DNA of 64,000 nt from Candidatus Obscuribacter sp. (lineage in GTDB: Bacteria; Cyanobacteriota; Vampirovibrionia; Obscuribacterales; Obscuribacteraceae), in NCBI GenBank assembly GCA_016712465.1, contig JADJQZ010000001.1, positions 3,596,001 to 3,660,000 of the forward strand. The letters are read 5' to 3'. Positions within the stretch are counted from its first letter, which is position 1. The number at the start of each line of letters is the position of its first letter. A program made the position numbers and the translations under genes. The notes beneath the pieces were generated by a model. It saw only the letters and a program-made list of their open reading frames with translations, was not told the origin of the DNA and ran no database searches. Below, in pieces: positions 26,743 to 36,651 of this stretch.

Positions 26743-26784
26743 GCCCCCATTATAAGGGCAAGTATGCCTCACAAGAAAAATTGC

Positions 26785-27369
26785 TTACTTAAGACGCTGA
26801 GGCAAGCCGCAAAAGCAAATATAAACGGCATCAGCCCAGGCCGCTGCGCGCTGATTGGCCAGGCCGAGAAGGTCTCGATAAATTCTAGCCAGTTGAATTT
26901 CCGGCACCACGGCCATACCGACTTCATTGGAAACCAGAAGGAAGTGATAGTCCTCTCGCCCCTTCGCTTTAGCCAACAAATTGTCCACTTCCTTGAGAAC
27001 ATTCTCCTCCAGACAGTTGAGAACCTCCAGAGAGGAAAGCCCCGAGGGCATGGACAGAAGTAAGTTAGAGACAAACAGCGACAGGCAGTCGATCAGACAG
27101 AGGGCGCCGCCACTTGTCGCGGCGGGCAAACTCTCGATAGCCTGGGCCACCATCAATGGTTCCTCAATGGTCCGCCAGACATCCGGGCGCCTGCGCCGGT
27201 GAGCGCCAACTCTCAACAATAATTCCTCATCACTCTCATCGACTCCCATCGTCGCCAGGTAAGTAACTGCCATACCACTTTCTATGGCAAGCTTTTCAGC
27301 CAACCTGGACTTCCCCGAACGTGCACCACCGGTGATGAACGTCAGTCGATTATTTATAGAGGTGTCCAC
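26785..27369 (-). CDS. cobU: Adenosylcobinamide kinase/guanylyltransferase
   Basis: 194 residues. Walker A FITGGARSGKSRLAEKLA at the N-terminus, VTYLATMGVDESDEELLLRV and HRRRRPDVWRTIEEP (near residue 55-70), and LIDCLSLFVSNLLL (Walker B-like, near 90), then LLVSNEVGMAVVPEIQLARI. These are the CobU/CobP signatures: phosphorylation of adenosylcobinamide and GMP transfer in the nucleotide-loop assembly of B12. No other cob gene is in the window, so it may serve salvage. GTG start with GGGAGAG upstream. Confidence 0.95.
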   Translation of the reverse strand: MDTSINNRLTFITGGARSGKSRLAEKLAIESGMAVTYLATMGVDESDEELLLRVGAHRRRRPDVWRTIEEPLMVAQAIESLPAATSGGALCLIDCLSLFVSNLLLSMPSGLSSLEVLNCLEENVLKEVDNLLAKAKGREDYHFLLVSNEVGMAVVPEIQLARIYRDLLGLANQRAAAWADAVYICFCGLPQRLK

Positions 27370-27433
27370 TGATTCTCTCCCGGAAAAATATGCGCTCTTG
27401 CCTGTTGCCTTAAGATAGTAAACCCCTTAAGCT

Positions 27434-28348
27434 ATGGGTGGCGCCACTACTAATGGTATTTGCGTGTCCGGCTTAACTGGAAAAACTGAAGGTCTGTATT
27501 TCCTCAATGATAGAGGCAACACCGGCTCGCCGTCAAAGAAAAGGCAAGCGAAGGCGGAAGCGGACAAGATCGCAGGCAAGATAAACGAATTATATCGATC
27601 GTTTATGCAATCCTATGTCAGAAGCATAAACGAGAGCACTTTCAAAGTAACTATCGGCGGCGTCAGAATCGGCAATGCAAAATATTCCAGACTGGCCCAG
27701 ATCAATCTAAAAAGTCGCATCATCACTTTCTCGCGCTACGCCATCGAAAATGTGCCGGAACGCGGCCGGCGTTATCTAGTGCTGCACGAGCTGGCCCATG
27801 TGTTGGAAGCCTCTCACAATAAGCATTTCTGGAACCTGGTGGAATTCCACGAGCCCCAATATAAAGAGATCGGGCTGGCGCTGGATCGCGCCTTTAAGAA
27901 AAACGTGCAAAAGCATGAGCGCCTGGAAAAGCAAAACGCCGAGCAAACGCTGGAAAATGCCGTTAGAGACTTAAATCTGGCTGCCGCCAAAGACCTGATA
28001 TGGACTCCGGATCACGGATTTATCGAAAGCGGCGATCGCAATTTCGGGCTGCACAGAGACCAACTGAGGCTATTTACCAGCAGTGCCGATGGTAGACATA
28101 TAGATGAGGGCTTCAACGAATATCTCGCACTCAAAAATGAAGATGATGACGAGTTAGAACCAAATCTCATTCTCGATCCCCATGAAAGAGCCCTGGCCGA
28201 ATGGGAAAACTTCATGAAAAAGGATCCGCAGGACGACCTGGACAGTTATGAAATAGGGTCTGAGAGCGGTCAGGGCGGCTGCTTTGAAAACTCCGACGAC
28301 TATTTTGACGATGATTATCTTCACGGCACCATGAGTGGTGGGGATTAA
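27434..28348 (+). CDS. YgjP-like metallopeptidase domain protein with acidic tail
   Basis: 304 residues. The zinc motif YLVLHELAHVLEASHNKHFW near residue 117 matches the YgjP/DUF45 metallopeptidase pattern (HELAH ... NH..FW), followed by EPQYKEIGLALDRA. After residue ~165 it has a long hydrophilic extension that becomes strongly acidic (EDDDELEPNL; FENSDDYFDDDY), not part of the family core. Presumed cytoplasmic; substrate unknown. No good ribosome site lies before the ATG at 27434, and the first ~40 residues are not conserved-looking, so a later start is possible. Confidence 0.78.
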   Translation: MGGATTNGICVSGLTGKTEGLYFLNDRGNTGSPSKKRQAKAEADKIAGKINELYRSFMQSYVRSINESTFKVTIGGVRIGNAKYSRLAQINLKSRIITFSRYAIENVPERGRRYLVLHELAHVLEASHNKHFWNLVEFHEPQYKEIGLALDRAFKKNVQKHERLEKQNAEQTLENAVRDLNLAAAKDLIWTPDHGFIESGDRNFGLHRDQLRLFTSSADGRHIDEGFNEYLALKNEDDDELEPNLILDPHERALAEWENFMKKDPQDDLDSYEIGSESGQGGCFENSDDYFDDDYLHGTMSGGD

Positions 28349-28607
28349 CAGTCCGAGACAGGCATGGTCGTGCAAGGCCGGCTGCAAAACCGGCATATAA
28401 TGCCCATTGACGTTTTCAAGCGGCATCAAATTAATATATTTTTCTTCTGATTTGATTGATCTAAAATATTTAGCGGCACTCAAGCTCTAGAATCAATGCA
28501 ATTAGGGCAAATCGCATAATATTAAGCGGTATGGGCCCGGCTGGAGGGATTGCCTGCAATCTTCGCCGGTTCATCGAGTCAATTAATGGATGCAGTGAGA
28601 AGTCGAT

Positions 28608-29888
28608 ATGAACGCCATCGATAAGAAAGAACGTAGAGTAGTTGTTACCGGTATAGGCATGATCTCGCCGGTTGGGCAAAGCGCAAAAGAATGCTGGGAA
28701 GCGCTCTTATCTGGCACTTCCGGCGTAGACTCACTGACATTGTTTGATCCGGCTGAGCACGGCATCGAAACAAAAATCGCCGCTGAAGTGAAGAACTTCA
28801 ATATCCATGATTTCTACCCAGACAAGCGTAAAGCCGGTGCTTTTCTCAAGGAAATGGACAGGGTTACATTGTTTGCCATGGCCGCAGCCAAACTGGCAGT
28901 CGACGACGCCGCACTCAAAATCGATGAGAGCAACGCCGAGCGTGTCGCTACCTTCATCGGCACCGGTGTAGGTGGACTCACCACAACTATTCAAGACTAC
29001 CAGAAACTCCTCGAAGGCGGTCCTCGCAAGGTCGGTGTGCGCTCAGTGATCAAGTTAATGCCGAATGCACCATCCGGCCAGGTCGCCATCGAATTTGGTG
29101 CCAAGGGACGGGCCAAAGGAGACGCTACGGCTTGCGCATCCGGGCTGGACTCGCTGCTAGATGCCTTTATGTATATCAGAGATAATCGCGCCGACGTTGT
29201 CATCGCCGGTGGTGCAGAAGCGGCCATCAACGCAATCGGCGTCACCTCCTTCGGCAATATGATGGCCCTCTCCAAGCGCAATGACGAGCCGAAGAAGGCA
29301 AGCCGCCCCTTCAGTGCCGACCGAGACGGTTTCGTAATTGGCGAAGGAGCGGCGGTTCTTATTCTTGAATCACTAGAGCATGCTCGAGCACGCAATGCAA
29401 AGATCTACGCTGAAGTAAAAGGTGGTGCCGCCAGCTGTGATGCCCACCACATAGTGGCACCCAATCAATCGGGCGAAGGAGCCGCCAGAGCTATAGCGGA
29501 AGCTCTCAAGGATGCCGGGCTCAGCCCCACCGACATCGACTACATCAACGCCCACGGCACCTCCACTCCCCTCAATGACGCTTGCGAAACCAAAGCCATA
29601 AAGACTGTTTTCGGTGACTACGCGCATAAACTGGCCATCTCATCCACAAAGTCCATGATCGGGCACCTTCTGGGCGGAGCCGGAGCCATGGGAGCAGCCG
29701 TAACAGCACTCTCCATACAAGATTCCAAAGTGCATCCCACCATCAACTACGACAATCCAGATCCGGAATGCGATCTAGATTATGTGCCCAATGTCAGTCG
29801 CCAGTTGAATGTCCGAAACGCCCTGGTGGAAGCCCTGGGCTTCGGCGGACACAATACCGTGCTGGTCATGGGTCAACTGAAAGACTGA
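28608..29888 (+). CDS. fabF: 3-oxoacyl-ACP synthase II
   Basis: 426 residues, beta-ketoacyl-ACP synthase. RRVVVTGIGMISPVGQSAKE at the start, the nucleophile in DATACASGLDSL (Cys near residue 173), and the two histidines in INAHGTSTPLND (near 313) and KSMIGHLLGGAGAMGAA (near 350), plus GFGGHNTVLV at the end. It condenses malonyl-ACP with acyl-ACP for fatty acid elongation. A single gene: no other fab gene is beside it. ATG preceded by GTGAGAAG. Its stop is 8 bases from the stop of the giant convergent gene. Confidence 0.96.
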   Translation: MNAIDKKERRVVVTGIGMISPVGQSAKECWEALLSGTSGVDSLTLFDPAEHGIETKIAAEVKNFNIHDFYPDKRKAGAFLKEMDRVTLFAMAAAKLAVDDAALKIDESNAERVATFIGTGVGGLTTTIQDYQKLLEGGPRKVGVRSVIKLMPNAPSGQVAIEFGAKGRAKGDATACASGLDSLLDAFMYIRDNRADVVIAGGAEAAINAIGVTSFGNMMALSKRNDEPKKASRPFSADRDGFVIGEGAAVLILESLEHARARNAKIYAEVKGGAASCDAHHIVAPNQSGEGAARAIAEALKDAGLSPTDIDYINAHGTSTPLNDACETKAIKTVFGDYAHKLAISSTKSMIGHLLGGAGAMGAAVTALSIQDSKVHPTINYDNPDPECDLDYVPNVSRQLNVRNALVEALGFGGHNTVLVMGQLKD

Positions 29889-29896
29889 ACCCTAAG

Positions 29897-32800
29897 CTAG
29901 GCAGTAATAGTCTTCTTGCGGGGCGGTCCGGGAATCTTTTCCTTCTCGGCTTCCTTAGCTTTGCCGGCGTCAGCTACTACCGCATTTCCCGTCAAGACGG
30001 AAGCGGGAAGCGGAGGCACATTGCTGCCGGAAGACACTTGCACAGTGGCAGCGCTCTGTTGTCCGTCTTCATCGTCATCATCCTGGTTGCCGTTATTGGC
30101 TGATGCCACGACGCCGCTTCCGGCCTTATCCACATCATCCTCAGCCTCTTCCATACCGGCCAGTTTTCTTGCATCATGACCATTGCCGCCCTCGGCTTCC
30201 GAGGCTATGAGCGAATTGTAGAGGTGACCATCATTGACAAGCTTAGAAGTACCGGAGGCGTTGACGATCCCCTGACCGGAACCAAGTGCTGTGCTGTTGC
30301 TGGAATAAGGATCTCTTCTGCCGCTGAAGCTCAAGTTGAGAAGCCGGGCATCGGTAGCGTTCAAGATCGAGGGTATGACGAATTGACTGCTGGCAGGTTT
30401 ATCCAGCCGCGAATCCAAACGACCGTCACCATTGTATGTGAATGTGACGGGAAAACTCACGGCACGAGCAATTGGGACGGCATCAACGGCACTGGGTAGA
30501 GCACTCTGTCTGTAAGGTCCAAATTCGGTACCATAAGTGGCCATATTGAAGATTTTCTGTTCTCGATCAGGATCATCAAAGCGCACATTGAGCACAGAGC
30601 GCTCACGATTACCGCCGGGCTTGAGCGTCGCCCCTGTGGTCAGACCGTTCTGACTGGGCAAAGTGCGGTTCTGCACTACGCCGGCGTAAGCATTGCGCAT
30701 GACAGACTGGGCATTAGCCGGGTTGATACCGTAATTGGCGGCACCAGCCTGAGAATAAAGTTGACTCGAGGTCTGCTCAAAAGCCGGATTTAAGTTAAAC
30801 TGCACAGCTCTGCGGGGCAGAACCTGAGGCACCTCTCCAATCTGAGCCGGCGAAGCAGCCGCTTTATTCTCAGTGGGATCAAACCTGGTCTGAGAGTTGC
30901 CAGCAGCATCGCCTCTTTCCTGCGACTGAGCTTCCTCTCTCTCTTTCTTCAACTTTTCGAATTGCTCAAGCAAGAGCGCCTGGTCGATACGAGACGAAAG
31001 CTCCTTCGCTTCCATATAGCCAAAGGCACCAAGCAAACCATACTTGAGCGTACCTACCGTAGTTGAATTGAGAAGCAAACCACGATTGTTCAAGAAGAAG
31101 GGATCAGCAGCCGAGAGATTGCGGATCATGTTACCTTCGGGACCAAAGCCCAACAGGAAAGCCCTGGTAGAAAGGCTCTGGCTCATAGATTCCGGCACCA
31201 GAGAAATGACTTTCTTGCCCTCCGGCACCAGTCCGGAGACCAAAAGTTTGTCGAGCGCAACCTGATCGCCGTGACTGGCCAACTTGACCAAATTGGATCT
31301 GTAAGTTGCTACCTCAATATCGTTGGCTGCTCTTATCAGTCTATTCTGAGCATCCTCAAGACGCGATGCTCCGGCTCCTTTTGGACCCTCGATATAGCGA
31401 AGGTCTTGTATGACGTTGTAGTTCTCTTTGATCAAACCGCGCTGAACAAGCGTAGATGTCGCTTGCTCCATGCGACTGAACCCTTGCTCCAACCTCTCGA
31501 CATTGCGTGTGATCAAGGTGTTGGAGACTTCCGATAGCTCACGTGATACCGTGGTCAGGGCCTTATGCTCCTGTTTAACAGCAGCCAAGACCTCAGGTGC
31601 AATCGACTGCCTAGTAGCACTGAATTCCAAATTAGCGAGAGCCTGATCGGCACGTCTGAGTGCCGTAGCATCAGCACCACGCCTGATATCATTCACGGCC
31701 TGCACATAATCATCAGTTGCCAGTTTCAAAGGCGACGGCTTATTGACAGGTGCCGACACTACAGGCGGTGCGGGTTCAAGATTGCGAACACTCTGTATGA
31801 GATTGTCGCTCTGGGCTTCCACGCGAGTGAGCAATCTTTCCCGATTGGCAAGAAGCACTGCGTCATCGATCTTGCCAACCTGTTCAACCAGACGGCTGTG
31901 AGCAAGTTTGGCATCACCGGAAGCTTCGATCAGGGTCTTCAGCTTCGGATCATCCAGTTCCCGAGCCAGCCTGGAATTGGCAACGCTTTGCTCGTCCAGC
32001 GTTCTGGCTCCACGAAGCTCAGCCTGCGCCTCTTCAATGCGTCTGAAGTTCTGAGCCAGTTCTTCCTTCACGGAGGGTCGCACGCTTGTGCGCAGATCAT
32101 CAACTAAACCGGGCAGTTTCTCAATGGAGTTCGTTGCACCGCCTCTCAGCGCTTCGACCCCCCTGATTTCCACTGCGGCACGGTCAATTTTGCTGACGGC
32201 TGCCGTGATTTCCTCATACGCTTTCACTTGCTCCGGCTTGAGCACGCGTACACCACCAAGTTCCTCAATCTTGTTGATGGAATTGCGCATGTTGCTGACG
32301 GCCTTCACCGGATCGGAAGAAGTGCCGACAATACGCGCCTGTTCGGCCAGGCTGTCCAAATGCTTACTTACCTGTGCCTCAACAGGTATCTTGGCAGATG
32401 TAGACGGTGCCAGGTCGGCGGCAGGCTTAAGTTCGCGCGAGAGCGCGGTTGCCTTCTGCGAGATGAGAGCGCCTTCTCTCTCAACGGTAAGAGTAGCCGT
32501 TTCCAATCGTGTGGAAGTGCGGGCATTGAGACTCAACTTTTCAATGTCGTCCAAGCCGGTACGAAGATCACGGGCAAGTGTCTTAGCGCCGCTCTCCTCC
32601 AATAGTTCAAGACGAGCTCTCACTTGAGCGATGGTTCTGTCGGTATTTGTGCCGATAGCCTTCATGTCCTGCCCGATAGCCTTAAGTTCGCGCTCCACTA
32701 AGGGCAACGACTGGCTCGGCACTTCCTTCAAGGCTGGATTTAATGCCTTGTCGGAAGCCGGGACTCTCCTGAGGTCATCGGATAACTGCTCGACTTTAGC

Positions 32801-35800
32801 GGTAAAGCGACTGCCCTCTTCGCCCAGGCGCAGGGTGTTAGCGGCACGCTCACCTGACACAACCGTGGTTTCAAGCACATTGCGGCTACGGCTCATATTA
32901 CCGCTGGCCACTCGAACCTCGGTCAGTCCCTCGACAAACTTAGGATTCTCAGCAAAGAAGCGACTGTACTCCGGTTTACCCAGATCATCTACGAGTTTCT
33001 GAATACGCCTGGAATTTTCCAGAGGGGAAATTACCGCACCGGGTTTGGTGGCTTCTTCCAGAGACTTCAAGTCTCTGACGATATCGTCAGCGACCTGACG
33101 CTGAGCACCGCTCAACTTGGGCAGTTCCGACTCAATGCTTCTGGTCAGATCGGCGCTGCTGCGACCAACCTTGCCTATATCGTCGCCCAGCTTGGCCGCA
33201 ACGGTTTCTACATTTGCCGGCGTTACCGGAACTTCCAGCTTGCCGCCCGCTACTTTCAAATCATCGAAATGACGAGCCAGGGCTGGATTCTCCTGGATTA
33301 GCCTGGTCACTTCCGGACTTCTAGAAAGATCATCGACCAGGCTCTTCACCTTAGTGGAAGCTTCCACCGGTGCAGCCACCACGGAATCAGCAGCACCGGC
33401 AGGCAAAGGCTTGGCAGTCTGCTCTACTACTTTCAGATCATCGACCAGTTTCTGCGCTACCTGCCGCTGCGAGACCGTCATGTTCGGCATCGCCTCTTCA
33501 ATCGCTTTACCGAACTCCGTCGACTTGGTACCAACCGAGTTCAGATCATCAACCAATTGCGGCTTCACCACTACCGGTTCGACGGTTTTTCCGCCCACCA
33601 CTTGCGGTACATCTACTGCAGGCTCAGTCCTGAACGGAGTCTGCACAACATTGTCAGCGGCCTTGCCCGGAACCACGGGGCTTTCCAGCTTACCGCCCGC
33701 TGCCTTCAAATCATCGAAATGACTGGCAAGGGCGGGATTTTCCTGAATTAGTTTGGCCACTTCCGGTTGTCTAGAAAGATCATCGACCAGGCTCTTTACC
33801 TTAGTAGAAGCTTCCACCGGTGTAGGAACCACGGCATTGGTACCACTGGCCGGCACAGGCTTGGCGGTCTGCTCTACTACTTTCAGATCATCAACCAGTT
33901 TCTGCGCTACCTGCCGCTGCGAGGCCGTCATGTTCGGCATCGCCTCTTCAATAGCTTTACTGAACTCCGTCGACTTGGTGCCTACAGAATTCAGATCATC
34001 AACCAATTGCGGCTTCACCACTACCGGTTCGACAGTTTTTCCGCCCACCACTTGCGGTACATCAACTGCAGGCTCAGTCCTGAGCGGAGCCTGCACAACA
34101 TTGTCAGCGGCCTTGCCAGGAACCACTGGGCTTTCCAGCTTACCGCCCGCTGCCTTGAAATCATCGAAATGACTGGCAAGGGCGGGATTTTCCTGAATTA
34201 GTTTAGCCACGTCCGGTCGTCTGGAAAGATCATCTACCAGGCTCTTCACCTTAGTAGAAGCTTCCACCGGTGCAGCCACCACGGAATCAGCTCCACCGGC
34301 AGGCACCGGCTTGGCGGTCTGCTCTACTACTTTCAGATCATCGACCAGTTTCTGCGCTACCTGCCGCTGCGAGACCGTCATGTTCGGCATCGCCTCTTCA
34401 ATCGCTTTACTGAACTCCGTCGACTTGGTGCCAACCGAGTTCAGGTCATCAGCCAATTGCGGCTTCACCACTACCGGTTCGACGGGCTTTCCGACTACAA
34501 CTTCCGGCTTCTGAACCAGCGCCGCATCCGGCACTACTGTATCTGCGGTCTTGCCCGGCACAACCGTATCAGCGGTCTTCGCCGGTACCACGGGGCTTTC
34601 CAGTTTTCCGCCCGCTGCCTTGAAATCATCGAAATGACTGGCAAGGGCGGGATTTTCCTGAATTAGTTTAGCCACGTCCGGTCGTCTGGATAGATCATCT
34701 ACCAGGCTCTTCACCTTAGTAGAAGCTTCCACCGGTGCAGCCACCACAGAATCAGCTCCACCGGCAGGCACCGGCTTGGCGGTCTGCTCTACTACTTTCA
34801 GATCATCTACCAGTTTCTGCGCTACCTGCCGCTGCGAGACCGTCATGTTCGGCATCGCCTCTTCAATAGCTTTACTGAACTCCGTCGACTTGGTGCCTAC
34901 AGAATTCAGATCATCAACCAATTGCGGCTTCACCACTACCGGTTCGACGGTTTTGCCGACAACGCTGTCAGGAGTCTTGACCACGGGCTCGGTCCTAACC
35001 AAAGGCTCGGCACCGGCCCCGGTAGTTTTATCACCAGCAGGCTTAGCAGTCACACTGCCCGCATCCGCATGCTGACTGGTACCGGCATTATTCGTACGAC
35101 CGGCTGTACCGGCGGCTACATCATCAGCATGTCGCAGCGGCTTGCTGAGACCAAGTCCTTCCGTTTTAAGCAAGGCGTTGGCAGCCTCATCGGCAACACT
35201 ACCGGGTTTCAAGGCCGCAGGCAGGTTAGCTTCCGGCACAACCGTTTTAGGTGCCGCCACCACCGGATCCGCCACCAGGTTGGCAGGCTTGATTGGTTTT
35301 ACCAGCGCCGTCTCAGGCACCACATGTGTGGTCTTAGCAGCAACATTAGCCAGATCATCGCCAAGCCCCGCCGGCTTGAAGGCGGTCGCCAGTTTTGCCT
35401 CCGGTGCAGCCCCTAGAACAGATTTGCCCAAGGTGGTGGATGCCGAGGTAGCCTCTCGCATAGCTGTAGAGCTAGGGATGCGGGGCAGGCGAGTAAGGGC
35501 GGAAACATCATCTAGTTTGGTGAGGGCACTGACGGAAGCGTATTCACCAACCACGGCCCTGGCGGTGCCGACTTCGCGCATGCCGTTAGCCAGGGTGGCA
35601 GCTTCACGACCGGCGGTACCGGCCTTGGAAAGCCCTCCGACTGGGGCAAAGGTCGTCAATCCGAAGGCAGTAGCGCTACCTAATGTAGATGCTATCTTGT
35701 TGCCGTCGCCGGAAGCCAGGGCCGAAGCCGTGTCCTTCACCTGGGAGGCGAGAGCGCCGGGAATCTTGTCCGCATTTACGACCAGATTCTGACCGGTATG

Positions 35801-36295
35801 AAAAAGATTGGAGAGGGCATTTTTACGCTCGGGAGCAATACCGTATTTTGCCTGCTCGTAGCGCTCCTGCTCTGTCATCTTGCCCGAGATCATGGTCTGT
35901 AGACCATCGGCCTGGTGAGCCAGATTGCTTACAAAGCCAGTCTTAAAACTAGTGCTCATAGAACCGAGAGTGGCGGCGGGCGCCGGCTCATCAGCCTTTT
36001 TAGGCAAGACCACATCGCGGTTGCCGCCAAGAAGCAAGGAACTAGCCATCAATGTAGTGGGAGCAGTCTTGCTGTCGACCGCCTTATGGGGGGTAAGACT
36101 ATCACCCCCATCAGCCTTGGCAGCAGGTGCCGGCTTCTGTTCCACTTTAGCTTCTGCCGGCTTGGGCTCGACCTTAGCCTCCGCGGCTTTAGGATGAGGC
36201 ATCAGGACCGACAGAATCAAATCTGTCGAGTCAGCCTTGGCAGTATTAGCTGCTGCCGGCTTGTCATTATGCGCTGGTCCTTTATCCGTGGTCAT
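29897..36295 (-). CDS. Giant repeat protein, 2132 residues, unknown function
   Basis: No signal peptide or recognised domain. Order: Pro/Ala/Lys-rich disordered N-terminus (1-90); a Gly/Ala-rich part with weak hydrophobic stretch GSATAFGLTTFAPVGGLSK (~205-225), reminiscent of pre-toxin/polymorphic-protein N-terminal regions; a Val/Pro/Thr-rich linker (~290-445); four near-identical units of ~150 residues plus a degenerate fifth (~450-1130); a long helical, probably coiled-coil region (~1130-1650); a short hydrophobic stretch (VGTLKYGLLGAFGYMEA near 1760); and a disordered Ser/Asn-rich C-terminus ending in a basic PPRKKTITA. The frame is unbroken over 6.4 kb, which argues for selection. Function unknown; structural or surface-associated scaffold is a guess. 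Confidence 0.85.
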   Translation of the reverse strand: MTTDKGPAHNDKPAAANTAKADSTDLILSVLMPHPKAAEAKVEPKPAEAKVEQKPAPAAKADGGDSLTPHKAVDSKTAPTTLMASSLLLGGNRDVVLPKKADEPAPAATLGSMSTSFKTGFVSNLAHQADGLQTMISGKMTEQERYEQAKYGIAPERKNALSNLFHTGQNLVVNADKIPGALASQVKDTASALASGDGNKIASTLGSATAFGLTTFAPVGGLSKAGTAGREAATLANGMREVGTARAVVGEYASVSALTKLDDVSALTRLPRIPSSTAMREATSASTTLGKSVLGAAPEAKLATAFKPAGLGDDLANVAAKTTHVVPETALVKPIKPANLVADPVVAAPKTVVPEANLPAALKPGSVADEAANALLKTEGLGLSKPLRHADDVAAGTAGRTNNAGTSQHADAGSVTAKPAGDKTTGAGAEPLVRTEPVVKTPDSVVGKTVEPVVVKPQLVDDLNSVGTKSTEFSKAIEEAMPNMTVSQRQVAQKLVDDLKVVEQTAKPVPAGGADSVVAAPVEASTKVKSLVDDLSRRPDVAKLIQENPALASHFDDFKAAGGKLESPVVPAKTADTVVPGKTADTVVPDAALVQKPEVVVGKPVEPVVVKPQLADDLNSVGTKSTEFSKAIEEAMPNMTVSQRQVAQKLVDDLKVVEQTAKPVPAGGADSVVAAPVEASTKVKSLVDDLSRRPDVAKLIQENPALASHFDDFKAAGGKLESPVVPGKAADNVVQAPLRTEPAVDVPQVVGGKTVEPVVVKPQLVDDLNSVGTKSTEFSKAIEEAMPNMTASQRQVAQKLVDDLKVVEQTAKPVPASGTNAVVPTPVEASTKVKSLVDDLSRQPEVAKLIQENPALASHFDDLKAAGGKLESPVVPGKAADNVVQTPFRTEPAVDVPQVVGGKTVEPVVVKPQLVDDLNSVGTKSTEFGKAIEEAMPNMTVSQRQVAQKLVDDLKVVEQTAKPLPAGAADSVVAAPVEASTKVKSLVDDLSRSPEVTRLIQENPALARHFDDLKVAGGKLEVPVTPANVETVAAKLGDDIGKVGRSSADLTRSIESELPKLSGAQRQVADDIVRDLKSLEEATKPGAVISPLENSRRIQKLVDDLGKPEYSRFFAENPKFVEGLTEVRVASGNMSRSRNVLETTVVSGERAANTLRLGEEGSRFTAKVEQLSDDLRRVPASDKALNPALKEVPSQSLPLVERELKAIGQDMKAIGTNTDRTIAQVRARLELLEESGAKTLARDLRTGLDDIEKLSLNARTSTRLETATLTVEREGALISQKATALSRELKPAADLAPSTSAKIPVEAQVSKHLDSLAEQARIVGTSSDPVKAVSNMRNSINKIEELGGVRVLKPEQVKAYEEITAAVSKIDRAAVEIRGVEALRGGATNSIEKLPGLVDDLRTSVRPSVKEELAQNFRRIEEAQAELRGARTLDEQSVANSRLARELDDPKLKTLIEASGDAKLAHSRLVEQVGKIDDAVLLANRERLLTRVEAQSDNLIQSVRNLEPAPPVVSAPVNKPSPLKLATDDYVQAVNDIRRGADATALRRADQALANLEFSATRQSIAPEVLAAVKQEHKALTTVSRELSEVSNTLITRNVERLEQGFSRMEQATSTLVQRGLIKENYNVIQDLRYIEGPKGAGASRLEDAQNRLIRAANDIEVATYRSNLVKLASHGDQVALDKLLVSGLVPEGKKVISLVPESMSQSLSTRAFLLGFGPEGNMIRNLSAADPFFLNNRGLLLNSTTVGTLKYGLLGAFGYMEAKELSSRIDQALLLEQFEKLKKEREEAQSQERGDAAGNSQTRFDPTENKAAASPAQIGEVPQVLPRRAVQFNLNPAFEQTSSQLYSQAGAANYGINPANAQSVMRNAYAGVVQNRTLPSQNGLTTGATLKPGGNRERSVLNVRFDDPDREQKIFNMATYGTEFGPYRQSALPSAVDAVPIARAVSFPVTFTYNGDGRLDSRLDKPASSQFVIPSILNATDARLLNLSFSGRRDPYSSNSTALGSGQGIVNASGTSKLVNDGHLYNSLIASEAEGGNGHDARKLAGMEEAEDDVDKAGSGVVASANNGNQDDDDEDGQQSAATVQVSSGSNVPPLPASVLTGNAVVADAGKAKEAEKEKIPGPPRKKTITA
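33211..34948 (-). repeat. Four in-frame tandem repeats of 450-465 bases
   Basis: Within the giant gene, units begin at about 34948, 34483, 34033 and 33583 (spacings 465, 450, 450; the fourth is shorter). Each encodes VVVKPQLVDDLNSVGTKSTE, AIEEAMPNMTVSQRQVAQKL, VDDLKVVEQTAKP, TKVKSLVDDLSRRP and LIQENPALASHFDD. They are nearly identical in DNA, so recently duplicated or homogenised; a degenerate fifth copy follows (GDDIGKVGRSSADLTRSIE). All spacings are multiples of three. Confidence 0.92.
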
Positions 36296-36651
36296 CTTGA
36301 GTCTTTTTTACTGGGTCCTGAGAGGCGTTTAATTGACCGCTGTCGCCGGATATATACCGGCTGTCAAGAATTTAGACAAATTTCTCATCTTTTTATCGAC
36401 CGAAACAGCCGGAACCCACTATGAACCGCACTTAATTTTGCGGTTTTCCCCACTGAAGTCGCTGGACTTTTGTTTCGCACAGGGTCTTCAGGCTGCCTTA
36501 GTACGCTTATCTATCAATCTTTTATATCCCCACAGACCTGACAACCTAAACCCGAGAACGCCCACGCGGCGGTTATCAAGAGGAGTTTCTGTAAAAGTAA
36601 CGGGTGGTCTGCTACTGTTTCATCAGGAGTAGAAAGGAAGCAAAAGGCGCC
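36296..36651. other. Divergent intergenic region between giant gene and cysE
   Basis: 356 bases. It contains the probable promoter of the giant gene (listed separately) and the leader of cysE, including AGGAGTTT near 36581 and AGGAAGC before the cysE ATG. A plus-strand frame at 36333-36632 shows no family features and I do not call it a gene. Confidence 0.5.
36351..36379 (-). promoter_or_regulatory. Promoter of the giant repeat gene
   Basis: On the minus strand, TTGTCT (36374-36379) is followed after 17 bases by TATATA (36351-36356), a fair sigma-70 arrangement, leaving a leader of about 50 bases. The -10 lies inside an imperfect dyad CCGG-ATATATA-CCGG (36346-36360), which could bind a regulator. 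Confidence 0.45.

Noticed and set aside
28340..28395. Anticodon-arm-like segments (GGCTGCAAAACC on plus, GGACTGTTAATCC on minus)
   Set aside because: No T-arm GTTCRA, no paired acceptor arm; not a tRNA on either strand.
33354..35416. Regular repeats and several long plus-strand frames
   Set aside because: The repeats are 450-465 bases, coding and in frame on the minus strand, so not a CRISPR array; the plus frames are antisense shadows of the giant gene and repeat with it.
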